Source of the DNA: Oceanobacillus salinisoli
GTDB taxonomy: Bacteria; Bacillota; Bacilli; Bacillales; Amphibacillaceae
Assembly: GCF_009733865.1 (NCBI RefSeq)
Contig: NZ_WOFB01000011.1
Location: 175,935 to 239,934 of the forward strand
DNA: 64,000 nucleotides
Reading direction: 5' to 3'
Positions 48,682 to 59,271 of this stretch are shown in pieces (positions within the stretch are counted from its first letter, which is position 1; every line of letters starts with the position of its first letter). The notes beneath the pieces are model-generated. The model did not search any database, was not told the origin of the DNA, and saw nothing but the letters and a program-made list of their open reading frames with translations. Both the position numbers and the translations under genes were made by a program.

Positions 48682-48960
48682 ATGTTGATGCATTCTATCA
48701 TAACTAATTTTATATTTGCTATTGTATATCTTCTTTACTGGAAACAGATAAGTATGTCTATTCCATTTCAATTACAACATCTATTAAAGATAGAAATAGG
48801 GAGGAAGGGGATTGTTCAAGAAAAAGGGAGGAGAAGTTTTCTCTATGGAAAAAATGTTTATGCAGTGGGAAATGGAAATGTTATAGAGGGGAGATGGCAA
48901 CCGACAAATGCTACAGCTAGAGGGAGTCCGAATAGATTGCTAGTCTCTTCCCGTGCTTAG
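48682..48960 (+). CDS. small hypothetical protein with N-terminal hydrophobic segment
   Basis: I do not recognise this 92-codon frame. It has a good ribosome-binding site (AAAGGAG, eight bases before ATG), starts 12 bases after the spoIIE stop, and encodes a hydrophobic stretch (about 6-19, ITNFIFAIVYLLYW) followed by a basic region with many Gly and Arg. The codon use is AT-rich like the neighbours. B. subtilis has no gene here. It could be an unrecognised small membrane protein or a chance frame. Confidence 0.4.
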   Translation: MLMHSIITNFIFAIVYLLYWKQISMSIPFQLQHLLKIEIGRKGIVQEKGRRSFLYGKNVYAVGNGNVIEGRWQPTNATARGSPNRLLVSSRA

Positions 48961-49031
48961 GACAGTAATTTTATGTATAAAATCTCCTTTTTATGTCGAT
49001 GATGCTAGTGGAATAAAAGGAGGTTTTCGGT

Positions 49032-49772
49032 TTGAAAAAAGGGACGCTCAAACAGATTTTATTAATAACAGACGGTTGCTCTAACAAGGGAGAAGATCCT
49101 GCTGGAGTTGCAGCCCTTGCATATCAGCAAGGGATTACTGTCAATGTCATAGGAATCCTCGATGATGATCAAACGGAAGATGCAGAGGGCCTTCGGGAAG
49201 TAGAAGATATTGCACTTTCTGGTGGTGGTGTAAGTCAAATTGTTTATCGCGAAACGCTATCCCAAACGGTACAAATGGTAACAAGGCAAGCAATGACACA
49301 AACGATACAGGGATTTGTAAATAAAGAGCTAAAGCAAATTTTAGGTTCAAACCAATCATTGGAAGATGTGGAACCGGAAAAACGTGGAGAGATTATGGAA
49401 GTGGTGGAAGATTTAGGGGAAACGAGTGATTTGGAAGTCGTCGTATTGGTAGACACAAGTGCGAGTATGCATGAAAAACTTCCAACCGTGAAAGAATCTT
49501 TAATTGATCTTTCTATTAGTCTTAATTCCCGAATTGGAAAAAACCGTTTTTGTATTTTTAGTTTTCCTGGAAAACGGAAGGATATACAAAAAGTATTAGA
49601 CTGGTCCCCACAATTAAATTCCATATCAGAAGTATTCCCGAAATTAACAAGTGGTGGGATTACCCCAACTGGTCCAGCATTACGGGAAGCGATGTATCAA
49701 TTCGGTAAGAAGAGCCTATTAAGGAGCTTTAGAAATGAAAATGAATCAGACGTGGAAGAAACAGGATATTGA
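49032..49772 (+). CDS. yabS: von Willebrand factor A domain protein YabS
   Basis: A 246-residue protein containing a VWA-like fold: ILLITDGCSNKGEDPAG near the start and a MIDAS motif LVDTSASMHEKL at about 140-151, with a later TSGGITPTG. It probably binds a metal ion and mediates protein contacts; the role is unknown, though the SpoIIE-YabS-YabT order is conserved. The start is TTG with AAAGGAGG eight bases upstream. The last 38 bases overlap yabT. Confidence 0.85.
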   Translation: MKKGTLKQILLITDGCSNKGEDPAGVAALAYQQGITVNVIGILDDDQTEDAEGLREVEDIALSGGGVSQIVYRETLSQTVQMVTRQAMTQTIQGFVNKELKQILGSNQSLEDVEPEKRGEIMEVVEDLGETSDLEVVVLVDTSASMHEKLPTVKESLIDLSISLNSRIGKNRFCIFSFPGKRKDIQKVLDWSPQLNSISEVFPKLTSGGITPTGPALREAMYQFGKKSLLRSFRNENESDVEETGY

Positions 49773-50670
49773 TTTTAAGCCTGGAACACAAATAACCGGA
49801 AAATGGCACAAAAAGCAATATAAAATTAAGAGGAAACTCGGAAAAGGTGCAATAGGGACCGTTTATTTATGCGAATCCGGCGGAAAACTGGCTGCTCTAA
49901 AGATTAGTGATAAGGGCACATCGATGACGGTAGAAGTGAATGTATTAAAATCGTTGCAACAGGTCCAAGGGAGTAGACTTGGGCCTTATTTATTGGATGT
50001 CGATGACTGGGTATCCCCTTATGGAGTCACGTATTCCTTTTATGTGATGGAATATTTAAAAGGGGAATCTATGTCTCTTTTTATTAAAAGCCATGGAAAT
50101 GTATGGGTTGGAGTATTCTTGCTTCAACTGCTGGAAGATTTAGAAAAACTGCATCAATCAGGCTGGGTTTTTGGAGATTTAAAGTTAGATAATTTGATGG
50201 TTTTATCTTCACCAACAAGAGTCAGGTGGGTGGATGTCGGGGGGACGACACAAAAAGGGAGAGCAATTAAAGAGTATACAGAATTCTATGACAGAGGCTA
50301 TTGGGGGTTGGGAACGAGAAAAGCAGAGCCTAGCTATGATTTGTTTGCACTTGTAATGGTTTTTTTAAATATCTATTATCCAAGGAGATTTGAAAGAGTC
50401 CCACAATCTGAAAAATTATTGTATAAGAAGATAGACAATGTAAAGCCATTAGAACCTTATCGAAATCCGTTAAAAAAAGCAATTGCAGGAAAATATCAGT
50501 CTAGCGCGGAAATGAAAAGGGATGTCGTTAAGATTCTCTATCAGGTACAAAACAAAAGCAGAATAAAAAAGAAATCCAATCAAAAAGTTTCGAATATACC
50601 TTTTTACATAGAAATCGGGGGCATTTCCGTTATAGCATTAGGATATTATCTTATATCCCTGCTATTCTAA
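49735..50670 (+). CDS. yabT: Hanks-type Ser/Thr protein kinase YabT
   Basis: A 311-residue kinase with a C-terminal membrane helix (about 285-310) and no external sensor domain. The glycine loop is GKGAIGTVY and the ATP lysine is in AALKIS. The catalytic loop reads VFGDLKLDN, so the usual HRD is FGD, and the magnesium loop is DVG instead of DFG; the catalytic Asp, Lys and Asn remain. B. subtilis YabT is DNA-activated and phosphorylates RecA during sporulation. It starts at ATG inside yabS after AAGGAGC. Confidence 0.9.
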   Translation: MKMNQTWKKQDIDFKPGTQITGKWHKKQYKIKRKLGKGAIGTVYLCESGGKLAALKISDKGTSMTVEVNVLKSLQQVQGSRLGPYLLDVDDWVSPYGVTYSFYVMEYLKGESMSLFIKSHGNVWVGVFLLQLLEDLEKLHQSGWVFGDLKLDNLMVLSSPTRVRWVDVGGTTQKGRAIKEYTEFYDRGYWGLGTRKAEPSYDLFALVMVFLNIYYPRRFERVPQSEKLLYKKIDNVKPLEPYRNPLKKAIAGKYQSSAEMKRDVVKILYQVQNKSRIKKKSNQKVSNIPFYIEIGGISVIALGYYLISLLF

Positions 50671-50680
50671 TATGGTTTAG

Positions 50681-50710
50681 TTGAGGGTACTTCAGGTTTT
50701 TAGATATAAT
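50681..50710 (+). promoter_or_regulatory. putative SigA promoter of tilS
   Basis: TTGAGG, 18 bases and TATAAT, 40 bases before the tilS ATG. Confidence 0.55.
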
Positions 50711-50750
50711 AAATATCAAAGAGTTTACTGATTTTTAGTGGAGATGACAT

Positions 50751-52154
50751 ATGAAACAATCCGTTTTTAATTTTATAAAAAAACATCACATGCTTCAAAA
50801 TGGAGCAACCGTATTAGTTGGGGTATCCGGCGGAGCTGATTCCATGGCATTACTACATTTTTTATATCATAACAGACAGAGATGGGGGTTACATATTGTT
50901 GCGGTTTCCCTTGATCATCAATTAAGGGGAGAAGAATCCCGATTAGACGTGGAATTTGTACGGGATACATGTCAAGAATGGGGGATACCGTTCGTTTCGG
51001 ATTCCTTACATGTGCCGGCATACAAAGAAGAAAAAGGCTTAGGTACGGAAGTTGCTGCCCGTGAATTAAGATACCAGTTTTTTGCACAACAAATGGAAAC
51101 ATTACAAGCCGATTATTTGGCATTGGGCCATCATGGGGATGACCAAATTGAAACGATGCTTATGAGTCTTACCAGATCTGCTTCATCTACCGCCTTTTCT
51201 GGTATACCTGTGAAGCGACCGTTTTCAGGAGGTTGGATTATACGACCATTCTTATGTACAACCAAAGCAGATATTGAAATCTATTGTAAGGAGCATGGCA
51301 TCACATACCGGACTGATGAGACCAATTTCGATACTGCCTATACAAGGAATTTTTTCAGAAAACATCTACTTCCATTAATAAAAGAAAAAAATAATAATAT
51401 ACATACTACCATACAATATTTAAGTGAAACGCGGCACGAGGATGAGAGTTTCCTGCAAGAAAAAGCGAAGGAGATAGTCCGGGAAATGGTTGTCCTTGAT
51501 TCACAAAAACATAGGGCAACATTTAAAATCGATGCGTTTAAAAAACAGGCCCAAGCTTTACAAAGGCGTGCACTTCATCTAATATTAAATTATCTATATG
51601 GGGATTTACCTTATGATTTATCTTATATGCATGAGGAAGCATTTTTTTCATTATTAGAAACGGAAAAAGGAAATAACCGTATCGATTTTCCATTTCAGCT
51701 AAGAGTTGAAAAATCATACGAGGAAGTGTTATTTTATTTCCCGGATGAATCTACTCAAGATTATTCTTACCATAAGATTCTTCATGTTCCAGGAGAAATT
51801 GTTTTGCCAGATGGGGCGGTCATCATATCCGCAGAAGCGAATCATAAAGTGAAGCAAGAAAAGCTTTCTTATGGAGTAAACGCAGGTCAAGTTGCGTTAC
51901 CATTACATATAAGAACGAGAAAACCTGGTGACAGGATGAGTTGGAAAGGTTTAAATGGAAGTAAAAAAATAAAGGATATCTTCATTGATGAGAAAATTCC
52001 CATTAGCAAACGGAATAGTTGGCCTATCTTAGTTGATAATAACGATGATATCCTTTGGTTAATCGGTTTAAAAAAAGGGAATCCAACATCAGAACAAAAA
52101 GATGGTCAATGGATACAAGTTCAATACAGAGCAGGCAGCAGTAGGAGGATATAG
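50751..52154 (+). CDS. tilS: tRNA(Ile)-lysidine synthetase
   Basis: Modifies C34 of the minor tRNA-Ile(CAU) to lysidine. The 467-residue protein has the PP-loop SGGADSMALLHFL, the family segment GHHGDDQIETMLM, the RNFFRKHLLPL region and a C-terminal TilS domain (RTRKPGDRMSWKGLNGSKKIKDIF, in part). It ends directly before hpt and is essential in relatives. Confidence 0.96.
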   Translation: MKQSVFNFIKKHHMLQNGATVLVGVSGGADSMALLHFLYHNRQRWGLHIVAVSLDHQLRGEESRLDVEFVRDTCQEWGIPFVSDSLHVPAYKEEKGLGTEVAARELRYQFFAQQMETLQADYLALGHHGDDQIETMLMSLTRSASSTAFSGIPVKRPFSGGWIIRPFLCTTKADIEIYCKEHGITYRTDETNFDTAYTRNFFRKHLLPLIKEKNNNIHTTIQYLSETRHEDESFLQEKAKEIVREMVVLDSQKHRATFKIDAFKKQAQALQRRALHLILNYLYGDLPYDLSYMHEEAFFSLLETEKGNNRIDFPFQLRVEKSYEEVLFYFPDESTQDYSYHKILHVPGEIVLPDGAVIISAEANHKVKQEKLSYGVNAGQVALPLHIRTRKPGDRMSWKGLNGSKKIKDIFIDEKIPISKRNSWPILVDNNDDILWLIGLKKGNPTSEQKDGQWIQVQYRAGSSRRI

Positions 52155-52712
52155 ATGGTGAAAGATAACATACACAATGATATAGAAAAAATCTTAATAA
52201 CAGAGGAAGAAATAAAAGCGAAATGTAAGGAATTAGGAGAACTGCTAACGAAAGAATATGATGGCAAATTCCCATTAGCAGTTGGTGTGTTAAAAGGTGC
52301 AATGCCTTTTATGTCTGATATTCTGCGTTATACAGACTGTCATATTGAGATGGATTTCATGGATGTTTCGAGTTATGGAAATGAAACTCGTTCTTCTGGT
52401 GAAGTAAAAATTGTAAAAGATTTAAATACAAAGGTAGAGGGTCGGGATTTACTGATTATCGAGGATATTATTGATAGTGGCCTAACTTTAAGCTATCTCG
52501 TTGATTTATTTAAATATCGTAAAGCAAACTCCATTAAAATTGTCACTCTTCTGGATAAACCGGAAGGAAGAACAGCGGATATTACAGCGGATTTAGCAGG
52601 TTTTAATGTTCCTAACGAGTTCGTTGTTGGTTATGGCCTGGATTATGCTGAAAAGTACCGAAATCTGCCATATATTGGTGTACTTAAACCGAAAATTTAT
52701 GGTGGAGAATAA
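52155..52712 (+). CDS. hpt: hypoxanthine phosphoribosyltransferase
   Basis: Salvages hypoxanthine and guanine with PRPP. The 185-residue enzyme has the PRPP loop [17 protein letters not shown] and the hood motifs [13 protein letters not shown] and [10 protein letters not shown]. The ATG follows the tilS stop without a gap (AGGAGGATAG as ribosome-binding site). In B. subtilis TilS and HprT also act together on ftsH expression. Confidence 0.96.
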   Translation: MVKDNIHNDIEKILITEEEIKAKCKELGELLTKEYDGKFPLAVGVLKGAMPFMSDILRYTDCHIEMDFMDVSSYGNETRSSGEVKIVKDLNTKVEGRDLLIIEDIIDSGLTLSYLVDLFKYRKANSIKIVTLLDKPEGRTADITADLAGFNVPNEFVVGYGLDYAEKYRNLPYIGVLKPKIYGGE

Positions 52713-52816
52713 TTTCAACATAATAGGCGATACTGTGAGATTGAGCACATCTAATTAGTTAATATGGAATGACTGAAAGCGATTAGCAAAATCAGAAGAA
52801 AAGGAAGTTAAATTAG

Positions 52817-52846
52817 TTGTAAATAAAGTTTTTCATATGGTACGAT
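52817..52846 (+). promoter_or_regulatory. putative SigA promoter of ftsH
   Basis: TTGTAA, 18 bases and TACGAT, ending 37 bases before the ftsH ATG. Confidence 0.5.
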
Positions 52847-52883
52847 GAACTATAGTTTTTCCCCGTCAGGGAGGAGGTACGAA

Positions 52884-54887
52884 ATGAATCAGATTTTTCG
52901 CAATGTGTTCTTTTGGATGCTTATTTTCTTCGTTGTTATCGGAGTAATAGGAGTATTCAACGGCCAAGGTGAAGAAAGAGAACAATATAATGTAAGAGAA
53001 TTTATGGATGAATTAAGTGCTGGAAATATTGAGGATATGACATTACAGCCGGCAAACGGTATTTATCGTATTACAGGTGAATTAAGAGATAATACGACTT
53101 TCATTGCTCAAATACCTGATAATACAGATGTGATTGCTCAAGTAACAGAAACAGCAACAGAACAAGGGGTCCTTAATGTAATAGAAGAGGAACAGCCAAG
53201 TCCATGGTTAACCTTTTTAACAGGAATACTTCCATTCTTATTGATTGGTCTGTTTATTTTATTTATTTTTAGCCAAGCTCAAGGTGGCGGCGGTGGTGGC
53301 CGTGTCATGAATTTTGGTAAGAGTAAGGCGAAAATGTATACCGAAGAAAAGAAAAAGGTTCGCTTTAAGGATGTAGCTGGTGCAGATGAGGAAAAACAAG
53401 AACTTGTGGAAGTTGTTGAGTTCTTAAAAGACCCTCGTAAATTCTCAGCAGTTGGTGCACGTATTCCTAAAGGGGTACTTTTAGTAGGACCTCCTGGTAC
53501 AGGTAAAACATTGCTCGCTCGTGCTGTAGCTGGTGAAGCAGGTACACCATTCTTCTCTATCAGTGGATCTGATTTCGTGGAAATGTTTGTAGGGGTAGGT
53601 GCTTCCCGCGTACGAGATTTATTTGAAAATGCGAAGAAGAACGCTCCTTGTATTATCTTTATTGATGAAATTGATGCAGTTGGTCGTCAGCGTGGTGCAG
53701 GTCTTGGCGGTGGTCATGATGAACGTGAACAAACCCTTAACCAATTACTTGTTGAAATGGATGGGTTTGCTGCCAATGAAGGCATTATTATCATCGCGGC
53801 AACAAACCGAGCTGATATACTGGACCCAGCATTATTACGTCCTGGACGTTTTGACCGTCAAATTTCGGTAGATCGCCCAGATGTAAATGGACGTGAAGCT
53901 GTATTAAAAGTACACGCACGAAATAAGCCTTTAGATGATTCCGTTGATTTAAAAACGATTGCGATGCGCACACCAGGATTCTCAGGTGCAGATTTGGAGA
54001 ACTTGCTAAATGAAGCAGCCTTAGTTGCAGCTCGGGATAATCGTAAAGCTATCAGCCAAGAAGATATTGATGAAGCGACAGATCGTGTCATTGCAGGGCC
54101 GGCTAAAAAGAGCAGGGTCATTTCTAAGAAGGAAAGAAATATTGTTGCTTACCATGAAAGTGGACATACGGTCATTGGTATGGTGCTGGACGAAGCCGAC
54201 ATGGTACATAAGGTGACGATTGTACCCCGTGGGCAAGCGGGCGGATATGCAGTCATGCTTCCGAAAGAGGACCGTTACTTTATGACAAAACCGGAATTGT
54301 TTGATAAGATAACGGGCTTGTTAGGCGGACGTGTTGCCGAGGAAATTATCTTCGGTGAAGTAAGTACGGGAGCTCATAATGACTTCCAGCGTGCCACGAA
54401 TATTGCCAACAAGATGATTACGGAATACGGTATGAGTGATAAAATTGGGCCATTGCAATTTTCCAGCGGTGGCGGCGGTAACGTATTCTTAGGCCGTGAC
54501 ATTCAAAACGAACAAACATACAGTGATACCATTGCATATGAGATTGATAAAGAAATGCAGAACTTTATTAATTACTGTTATGACCGTGCGAAGCGGATTC
54601 TTACCGAAAATAAGGATAAACTTGAGTTGATTGCGAAGACATTACTTGAAGTGGAAACATTGGACGCAAAACAAATTAAGTCTTTATTTGAAGAAGGTAA
54701 ACTGCCAGAGCCAGTAGCCACTGATTCGGAGGAAGATGTGAAAGTTAATATCCAATCCAAAGAAGATGAAGATGCAGTAGGGTCATCTTATGAAGAGGCT
54801 AAAGCTGGTGCGGAAGATAAGAAAGAAGAAGAAATAGTAGATCCTTCTCCGGAAGAACCAAACCCTTCCGATGAAGATAAAAAATAA
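52884..54887 (+). CDS. ftsH: ATP-dependent membrane zinc protease FtsH
   Basis: A hexameric AAA+ protease anchored in the membrane that degrades SpoVM and other proteins. The 667-residue product has two membrane helices (about 7-25 and 110-130) flanking an external domain, Walker A GPPGTGKT (K208), the SRH region [20 protein letters not shown] (in part) and the zinc motif HESGH (H424, E425, H428). The last 60 residues are strongly acidic. ATG at 52884 is chosen for GGAGGAGG upstream. Confidence 0.97.
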   Translation: MNQIFRNVFFWMLIFFVVIGVIGVFNGQGEEREQYNVREFMDELSAGNIEDMTLQPANGIYRITGELRDNTTFIAQIPDNTDVIAQVTETATEQGVLNVIEEEQPSPWLTFLTGILPFLLIGLFILFIFSQAQGGGGGGRVMNFGKSKAKMYTEEKKKVRFKDVAGADEEKQELVEVVEFLKDPRKFSAVGARIPKGVLLVGPPGTGKTLLARAVAGEAGTPFFSISGSDFVEMFVGVGASRVRDLFENAKKNAPCIIFIDEIDAVGRQRGAGLGGGHDEREQTLNQLLVEMDGFAANEGIIIIAATNRADILDPALLRPGRFDRQISVDRPDVNGREAVLKVHARNKPLDDSVDLKTIAMRTPGFSGADLENLLNEAALVAARDNRKAISQEDIDEATDRVIAGPAKKSRVISKKERNIVAYHESGHTVIGMVLDEADMVHKVTIVPRGQAGGYAVMLPKEDRYFMTKPELFDKITGLLGGRVAEEIIFGEVSTGAHNDFQRATNIANKMITEYGMSDKIGPLQFSSGGGGNVFLGRDIQNEQTYSDTIAYEIDKEMQNFINYCYDRAKRILTENKDKLELIAKTLLEVETLDAKQIKSLFEEGKLPEPVATDSEEDVKVNIQSKEDEDAVGSSYEEAKAGAEDKKEEEIVDPSPEEPNPSDEDKK

Positions 54888-54896
54888 CGGCAAGTA

Positions 54897-54931
54897 AACA
54901 GTCACTTTTCTCATAAGTGGCTGTTTTTTTT
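54897..54931 (+). terminator. ftsH terminator
   Basis: AACAGTCACTT / AAGTGGCTGTT, 11 bp with one G-T pair, then eight T residues. Confidence 0.9.
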
Positions 54932-54940
54932 GTACTCGGC

Positions 54941-55203
54941 TATCTAGCTCCAGCACCCAGCAACTAGCGAGACTTCCCTCACCTCCGTACGATAAAGAAG
55001 ACTTGCCGATTGGTGAAACCAGAGGCTTAGTCGTACTTATACCCTTGCGGTGAAAGTCAACATCGACTCACTCCGTTCGCCGTGTTTCCTTTATCTCCTA
55101 CGGGGACTGTTCGGTTAAAACCGCCGCTTTGCGTGACAACACCGAACCACCTGGCATGGCCAGGCGCAGTCCGTACGTCGCTAAACGGGCGCTTGCGCTT
55201 TTC
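54941..55203 (+). repeat. repeat family R3, copy 2 (about 263 bp)
   Basis: It carries TATCTAGCTCCAGC, GACTTCC, CTCCGTACGATAA, CGGGGACTGTTCGGTTAAAA, CCTGGCATGGCCAGG and GCGCTTGCGCTTTT like copy 1 at 24255, plus an additional block of about 60 bp (AAGAAGACTTGCCGATTGG ... CTTATACCCTTGCGG) in the first half. Confidence 0.8.
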
Positions 55204-55318
55204 CTATAGTTCACTAGTTTTTGTTTTAAAAGGAAATTGTGGTATATTTTACACGTGCATTAGCATAGTACATACGTTGTTTTTAGTTTTCCCTGTTGAT
55301 TATAGTACGAATAAGTAA

Positions 55319-55425
55319 TGTGCGCTGCCCAATTCCGCTCTGGGCAGTCGCGCACCTTAGGGCAACGCTTCAGCCACCTCGCGGAAAGTGTAGTGTGTTT
55401 CCGGAGTGGTTAACTGCGCCATACT
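55319..55425 (+). repeat. repeat family R4, short copy before coaX
   Basis: GGGCAGTCGCGCACCTTAGGG, shortened here to GCGCACCTTAGGG, GCTTCAGCC and AGTGTAGTGTGTTTCCGGAG identify it. Open frames across 55082-55505 are repeat artefacts. Confidence 0.65.
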
Positions 55426-55522
55426 ATTATTTCAACTTAGGTAGTCAGCTATTATTTTTTTGTAATAAGAATGATTATTTTCCAATAAGCAGAGGATACA
55501 TTTAAGGAAGGTTTGGTGGGGA

Positions 55523-56302
55523 ATGCTATTTGTTATTGATGTTGGAAATACAAATACAGTACTAGGTGTTTTTGAGAAGAATACATTAAAGCATGAATGG
55601 CGTATAAAAACCGATCGATATAAGACAGAAGATGAGTTTGGAATGCTAATTAAGTCTCTGTTCGAATATAATAAAATTCAATTCTCGGATGTAAAAGGTG
55701 TAGTCATCTCGTCAGTAGTTCCACCAATCATGTTTGCACTCGAGAAGATGAGTCGGGATTATTTTGGCTTGGAACCTTATATCATCGGAAAAGATGATTT
55801 TACACGTTATTTAAAAATGAGTTATCCAAATCCTAAGGAAATTGGTGCCGATCGTGTAGTTAATGCTGTTGCAGCCATTAAGCAATATGGCGGACCACTC
55901 ATTATTATTGATTTTGGAACAGCGACAACGTATTGTTATATAAATGAACAGGAGGAATATTGCGGTGGCATTATCACACCAGGTATGAATATCTCAATGG
56001 AAGCTTTATACAGCAAGGCATCCAAACTTCCGAAGATTGAAATTGAGGCACCTCAAAGTGTTGTTGGATCATCTACTGTTGAGGCAATGCAGTCTGGTGT
56101 ATATTTTGGAACAATAGGAATGATTGATGGTTTAGTTAATCGAATGAAAAAGGAAATAAATGGGGAACCAAAAGTGATTGCAACTGGTGGTTTATCTAAA
56201 TTAGTTGCAAAGGATTCGACGACCATTGATGAAGTAAATCCGCATTTAACTCTAAAAGGATTATATATTATCTATCAACAAATAACTAATGGTAAGAGGT
56301 AA
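55523..56302 (+). CDS. coaX: type III pantothenate kinase
   Basis: First step of coenzyme A synthesis; class III enzymes are insensitive to CoA and need a monovalent cation. The 259-residue protein has the ASKHA start [15 protein letters not shown] and [23 protein letters not shown], and [18 protein letters not shown] follows AAGGTTTGGTGGGGA. It sits after ftsH as in B. subtilis (yacB). Confidence 0.96.
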   Translation: MLFVIDVGNTNTVLGVFEKNTLKHEWRIKTDRYKTEDEFGMLIKSLFEYNKIQFSDVKGVVISSVVPPIMFALEKMSRDYFGLEPYIIGKDDFTRYLKMSYPNPKEIGADRVVNAVAAIKQYGGPLIIIDFGTATTYCYINEQEEYCGGIITPGMNISMEALYSKASKLPKIEIEAPQSVVGSSTVEAMQSGVYFGTIGMIDGLVNRMKKEINGEPKVIATGGLSKLVAKDSTTIDEVNPHLTLKGLYIIYQQITNGKR

Positions 56303-56319
56303 CTAAAGGAGATGATGGT

Positions 56320-57189
56320 ATGAAGGACTATTTAGTAAAGGCAACAACCTATAATGGAATGATTCGCGCGTATGCTGCTTCTACAACAGACTTGGTGGAA
56401 GAAGCTCGCAGAAGACAGGATACATGGGCAACAGCATCTGCTGCATTAGGTAGAACATTGACAGTAACAGCAATGATGGGGGCGATGTTAAAAGGGGAAG
56501 ATTCGATCACCGTTAAAGTCGATGGGGATGGTCCGATTGGTGCTATTGTAACAGATGGAAATGCGAAAGGACACGTACGTGGCTACGTCATTAATCCGCA
56601 TGTTGATTTTGATTTAAATGAAAAAGGGAAATTGGATGTACGACGTGCAGTGGGTACCCAAGGTAGAATTAGTGTTATTAAGGATCTGGGGCTTAAAGAT
56701 TATTTCACAGGGGAAGTACCAATTATTTCTGGGGAAATAAGTGAGGATTTTACGTATTATTTTGTATCATCCGAACAAATCCCTTCTGCAGTTGGAGCAG
56801 GTGTCCTTGTTAATCCTGACCATACAATATTGGCTGCCGGAGGTTTTATTGTACAAGTAATGCCTGGTGCAGATGATGACGTAATCGGTAAACTGGAAGA
56901 ACGAATTAATAATTTTCCAGCCATTAGTAATATGGTGAGAGAAGGGAATACTCCAGAGCAAATCTTAGAGCGTTTATTTGGTGAGGGCCAAGTGAAGTTT
57001 CATGAGAAGATGCCAATTGAGTTTCGTTGCCAATGTTCCAAAGAGCGAATTGCCAATGCAATTATCGGGCTGGGGAATGAAGAAATCCAAGATATGATAG
57101 AGGAAGACCATGGTGCCGAAGCTAAATGCCATTTTTGTAATGAAACGTATCAATTTACTGAAGAAGAGCTAAAAGAACTGAAACAGTAG
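56320..57189 (+). CDS. hslO: redox-regulated chaperone Hsp33
   Basis: A 289-residue holdase switched on by oxidative unfolding. The C-terminal zinc switch has CQC near residue 234 and CHFC near residue 270, giving the CxC...CxxC set. The N-terminal domain has [18 protein letters not shown] and [21 protein letters not shown] (in part). AAAGGAGATGATGGT precedes ATG. Confidence 0.96.
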   Translation: MKDYLVKATTYNGMIRAYAASTTDLVEEARRRQDTWATASAALGRTLTVTAMMGAMLKGEDSITVKVDGDGPIGAIVTDGNAKGHVRGYVINPHVDFDLNEKGKLDVRRAVGTQGRISVIKDLGLKDYFTGEVPIISGEISEDFTYYFVSSEQIPSAVGAGVLVNPDHTILAAGGFIVQVMPGADDDVIGKLEERINNFPAISNMVREGNTPEQILERLFGEGQVKFHEKMPIEFRCQCSKERIANAIIGLGNEEIQDMIEEDHGAEAKCHFCNETYQFTEEELKELKQ

Positions 57190-57208
57190 TGGAAGGAAGT
57201 TGCGATTG

Positions 57209-58108
57209 ATGCCAAAAAAATTGCTGCTTAGTATTATCGTAGTGCTCCTAATCACCAATATTGCTTCACTGCTTTTATTAAATCGCGAAAGCAAGGTTGC
57301 TGTGGATAGCAATAATCAGACGTTTTCCGCAAAGGATGCTGTAGCGACGGTAAATGGAGAGGAAATAATATATGTGGATTGGGTCAATTCATTAATAGAC
57401 AGCTCCGGCAAAAAGGAACTGGAAACGATGATAGACAGAGAGGTCGTTAGTCAGTTAGCAAATCAATATCATATCGAAGTGGATGAGAAAGTTATCCAGC
57501 GTGAAATCTCTCTACTAACTTCGATGCAAGGAGTCATGACAGAGGAAGAGTTTAAAGAACTTGAAGAGGGTTGGCGGGATGATATTATATACCGGTATCA
57601 ATTGGAGAAGTTATTAACGATGGATGTTTCCGTTTCAGAAGAAGAGATACAACAATTTTATAATACGTATGGAAACCAATATAATTTTACAGAGGCCATG
57701 CAGATTTCGCATATTCTGGTTGAAGATATGGAAACAGCAGAGAAAGTGAAACGTGAACTTGACCAAGGTGCATCTTTTACATTGCTTGCTAAAGAATACT
57801 CTATGGATGAGGAAACACGGGATAATGGAGGTTATATTGGTTTTATTCATACGAACAGCCAATTTTTCCCAAACGGATATGAAGATGTGGCAGAAGGAAT
57901 GAATGAGTATTCCTATAGCGAGCCATTTCCAGTTGATGATGGGGTTGCTATTATGTATTTCCATCGCAAACTTCCGTCCATTGACTTTACGTATGAGGAA
58001 ATGAAGCCTTATATTGAGAGTGAACTGGCACTTCAACAATTAAATCAATCTCTTTCAGCGGACCCATTATGGGAACAATTAGATATTGAATGGATATATG
58101 GAAGGTAG
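57209..58108 (+). CDS. yacD: parvulin-type peptidyl-prolyl isomerase YacD
   Basis: A 299-residue PrsA-like foldase with one N-terminal membrane helix (about 4-24, LLLSIIVVLLITNIASLLLL) and no lipobox cysteine, so it is membrane-anchored outside the cell. A SurA/PrsA-type N-domain precedes a parvulin domain at about 163-255 (QISHILVEDMETAEKVK, GGYIGFIHTNSQFFP). ATG at 57209 fits the GGAAGGAAG site; a TTG nine bases earlier is too close to it. Confidence 0.88.
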   Translation: MPKKLLLSIIVVLLITNIASLLLLNRESKVAVDSNNQTFSAKDAVATVNGEEIIYVDWVNSLIDSSGKKELETMIDREVVSQLANQYHIEVDEKVIQREISLLTSMQGVMTEEEFKELEEGWRDDIIYRYQLEKLLTMDVSVSEEEIQQFYNTYGNQYNFTEAMQISHILVEDMETAEKVKRELDQGASFTLLAKEYSMDEETRDNGGYIGFIHTNSQFFPNGYEDVAEGMNEYSYSEPFPVDDGVAIMYFHRKLPSIDFTYEEMKPYIESELALQQLNQSLSADPLWEQLDIEWIYGR

Positions 58109-58265
58109 CTAGTAGGTCTTAAAAAGTGAATGTGTGTTGCCTTTAGCAAAATGCCCTAATTTTACGTACCCCCTGAGACTAGTATTTTATAATTACACAT
58201 GACTGCTTATTATTTACTTTTAGATGAAAAATAATACTAAAAATTGGTAAAATAGCCTTTTTTTC

Positions 58266-58294
58266 TTGACAGTATGGAGGAAAAGGGATAAATT
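58266..58294 (+). promoter_or_regulatory. SigA promoter of cysK
   Basis: TTGACA, 17 bases and TAAATT, with the transcript start expected near 58301. The sequence AATAGTGGGAATTAT just downstream could be part of a CymR operator, but the match is weak. Confidence 0.7.
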
Positions 58295-58334
58295 AAACAT
58301 ATAAGAATAGTGGGAATTATAAGGAGGGCTTTTT

Positions 58335-59264
58335 GTGAGAGTAGCGGATTCAATTATAGGTTTAATCGGAGAAACACCAATTGTTAAGTTAAACGGTATT
58401 ACGGATGAGAATAGTGCTGATATTTATGTGAAATTGGAATTCTTTAATCCGGGAAGCTCTGTAAAAGATCGTATTGCGATGGCGATGATTGAAGCTGCGG
58501 AAGAGGAAGGAATCCTTAAAGAAGGAGATACGATTGTTGAACCTACAAGCGGAAACACTGGTATTGGTCTTGCGATGGTTGCGGCAGCAAAGGGTTATAA
58601 AGCAATCTTAGTTATGCCGGACACGATGAGTATCGAGCGTCGTAATCTTCTAAGGGCATATGGGGCTGAACTTGTTTTAACTCCAGGTGCTGATGCGATG
58701 AAAGGTGCTATTGCAAAGGCGGAAGAATTGCGAAAAGAAAACGGTTATTTCATGCCACAGCAATTTAATAACGAAGCGAATGTAGATGTGCATGAGCGTA
58801 CAACTGGTAAAGAAATCGCTAGTCAAATGAAAGATGGTTTAGACGCATTTGTTTCCGGTATTGGTACAGGTGGTACCATCACAGGAGCGGGTAAAGTACT
58901 AAAAGAACATTTTGATGGAATTAAACTTTATGCAGTAGAGCCATCCGCTTCTCCAGTTCTTTCAGGAGGATCTCCAGGGCCACATAAAATTCAAGGAATC
59001 GGTGCAGGTTTTGTACCTGAAATTTTGGATACGGAAATATATGAAAAAGTTATAACAATCGAAAACGAAGAAGCATATGAAACGGCACGTCTGGTAGCAA
59101 GAAAAAATGGAATTTTAGGCGGCGTTTCAGCTGGTGCTGCAGTAGCTGCTGCCAAGAAAGTAGCAAAAGATTTAGGCAAAGGCAAAAAAGTATTAGCAGT
59201 CTTCCCTGATAATGGGGAACGCTACTTGTCAACACCACTTTATCAATTTGAAGAAGAAAAATAG
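58335..59264 (+). CDS. cysK: cysteine synthase (O-acetylserine thiol-lyase)
   Basis: Makes cysteine from O-acetylserine and sulfide with PLP. The 309-residue enzyme has [11 protein letters not shown] with the PLP lysine K44, the SGNTG phosphate loop, [10 protein letters not shown] and the C-terminal [12 protein letters not shown]. The start is GTG after AAGGAGGGC. In B. subtilis pabB-pabA-pabC come next; here they are absent. Confidence 0.97.
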   Translation: MRVADSIIGLIGETPIVKLNGITDENSADIYVKLEFFNPGSSVKDRIAMAMIEAAEEEGILKEGDTIVEPTSGNTGIGLAMVAAAKGYKAILVMPDTMSIERRNLLRAYGAELVLTPGADAMKGAIAKAEELRKENGYFMPQQFNNEANVDVHERTTGKEIASQMKDGLDAFVSGIGTGGTITGAGKVLKEHFDGIKLYAVEPSASPVLSGGSPGPHKIQGIGAGFVPEILDTEIYEKVITIENEEAYETARLVARKNGILGGVSAGAAVAAAKKVAKDLGKGKKVLAVFPDNGERYLSTPLYQFEEEK

Positions 59265-59271
59265 AGCGCAA

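Noticed and set aside
55082..55505. Two overlapping frames (78 and 69 codons) before coaX
   Set aside because: They cover R3 and R4 repeats and have no ribosome-binding sites.
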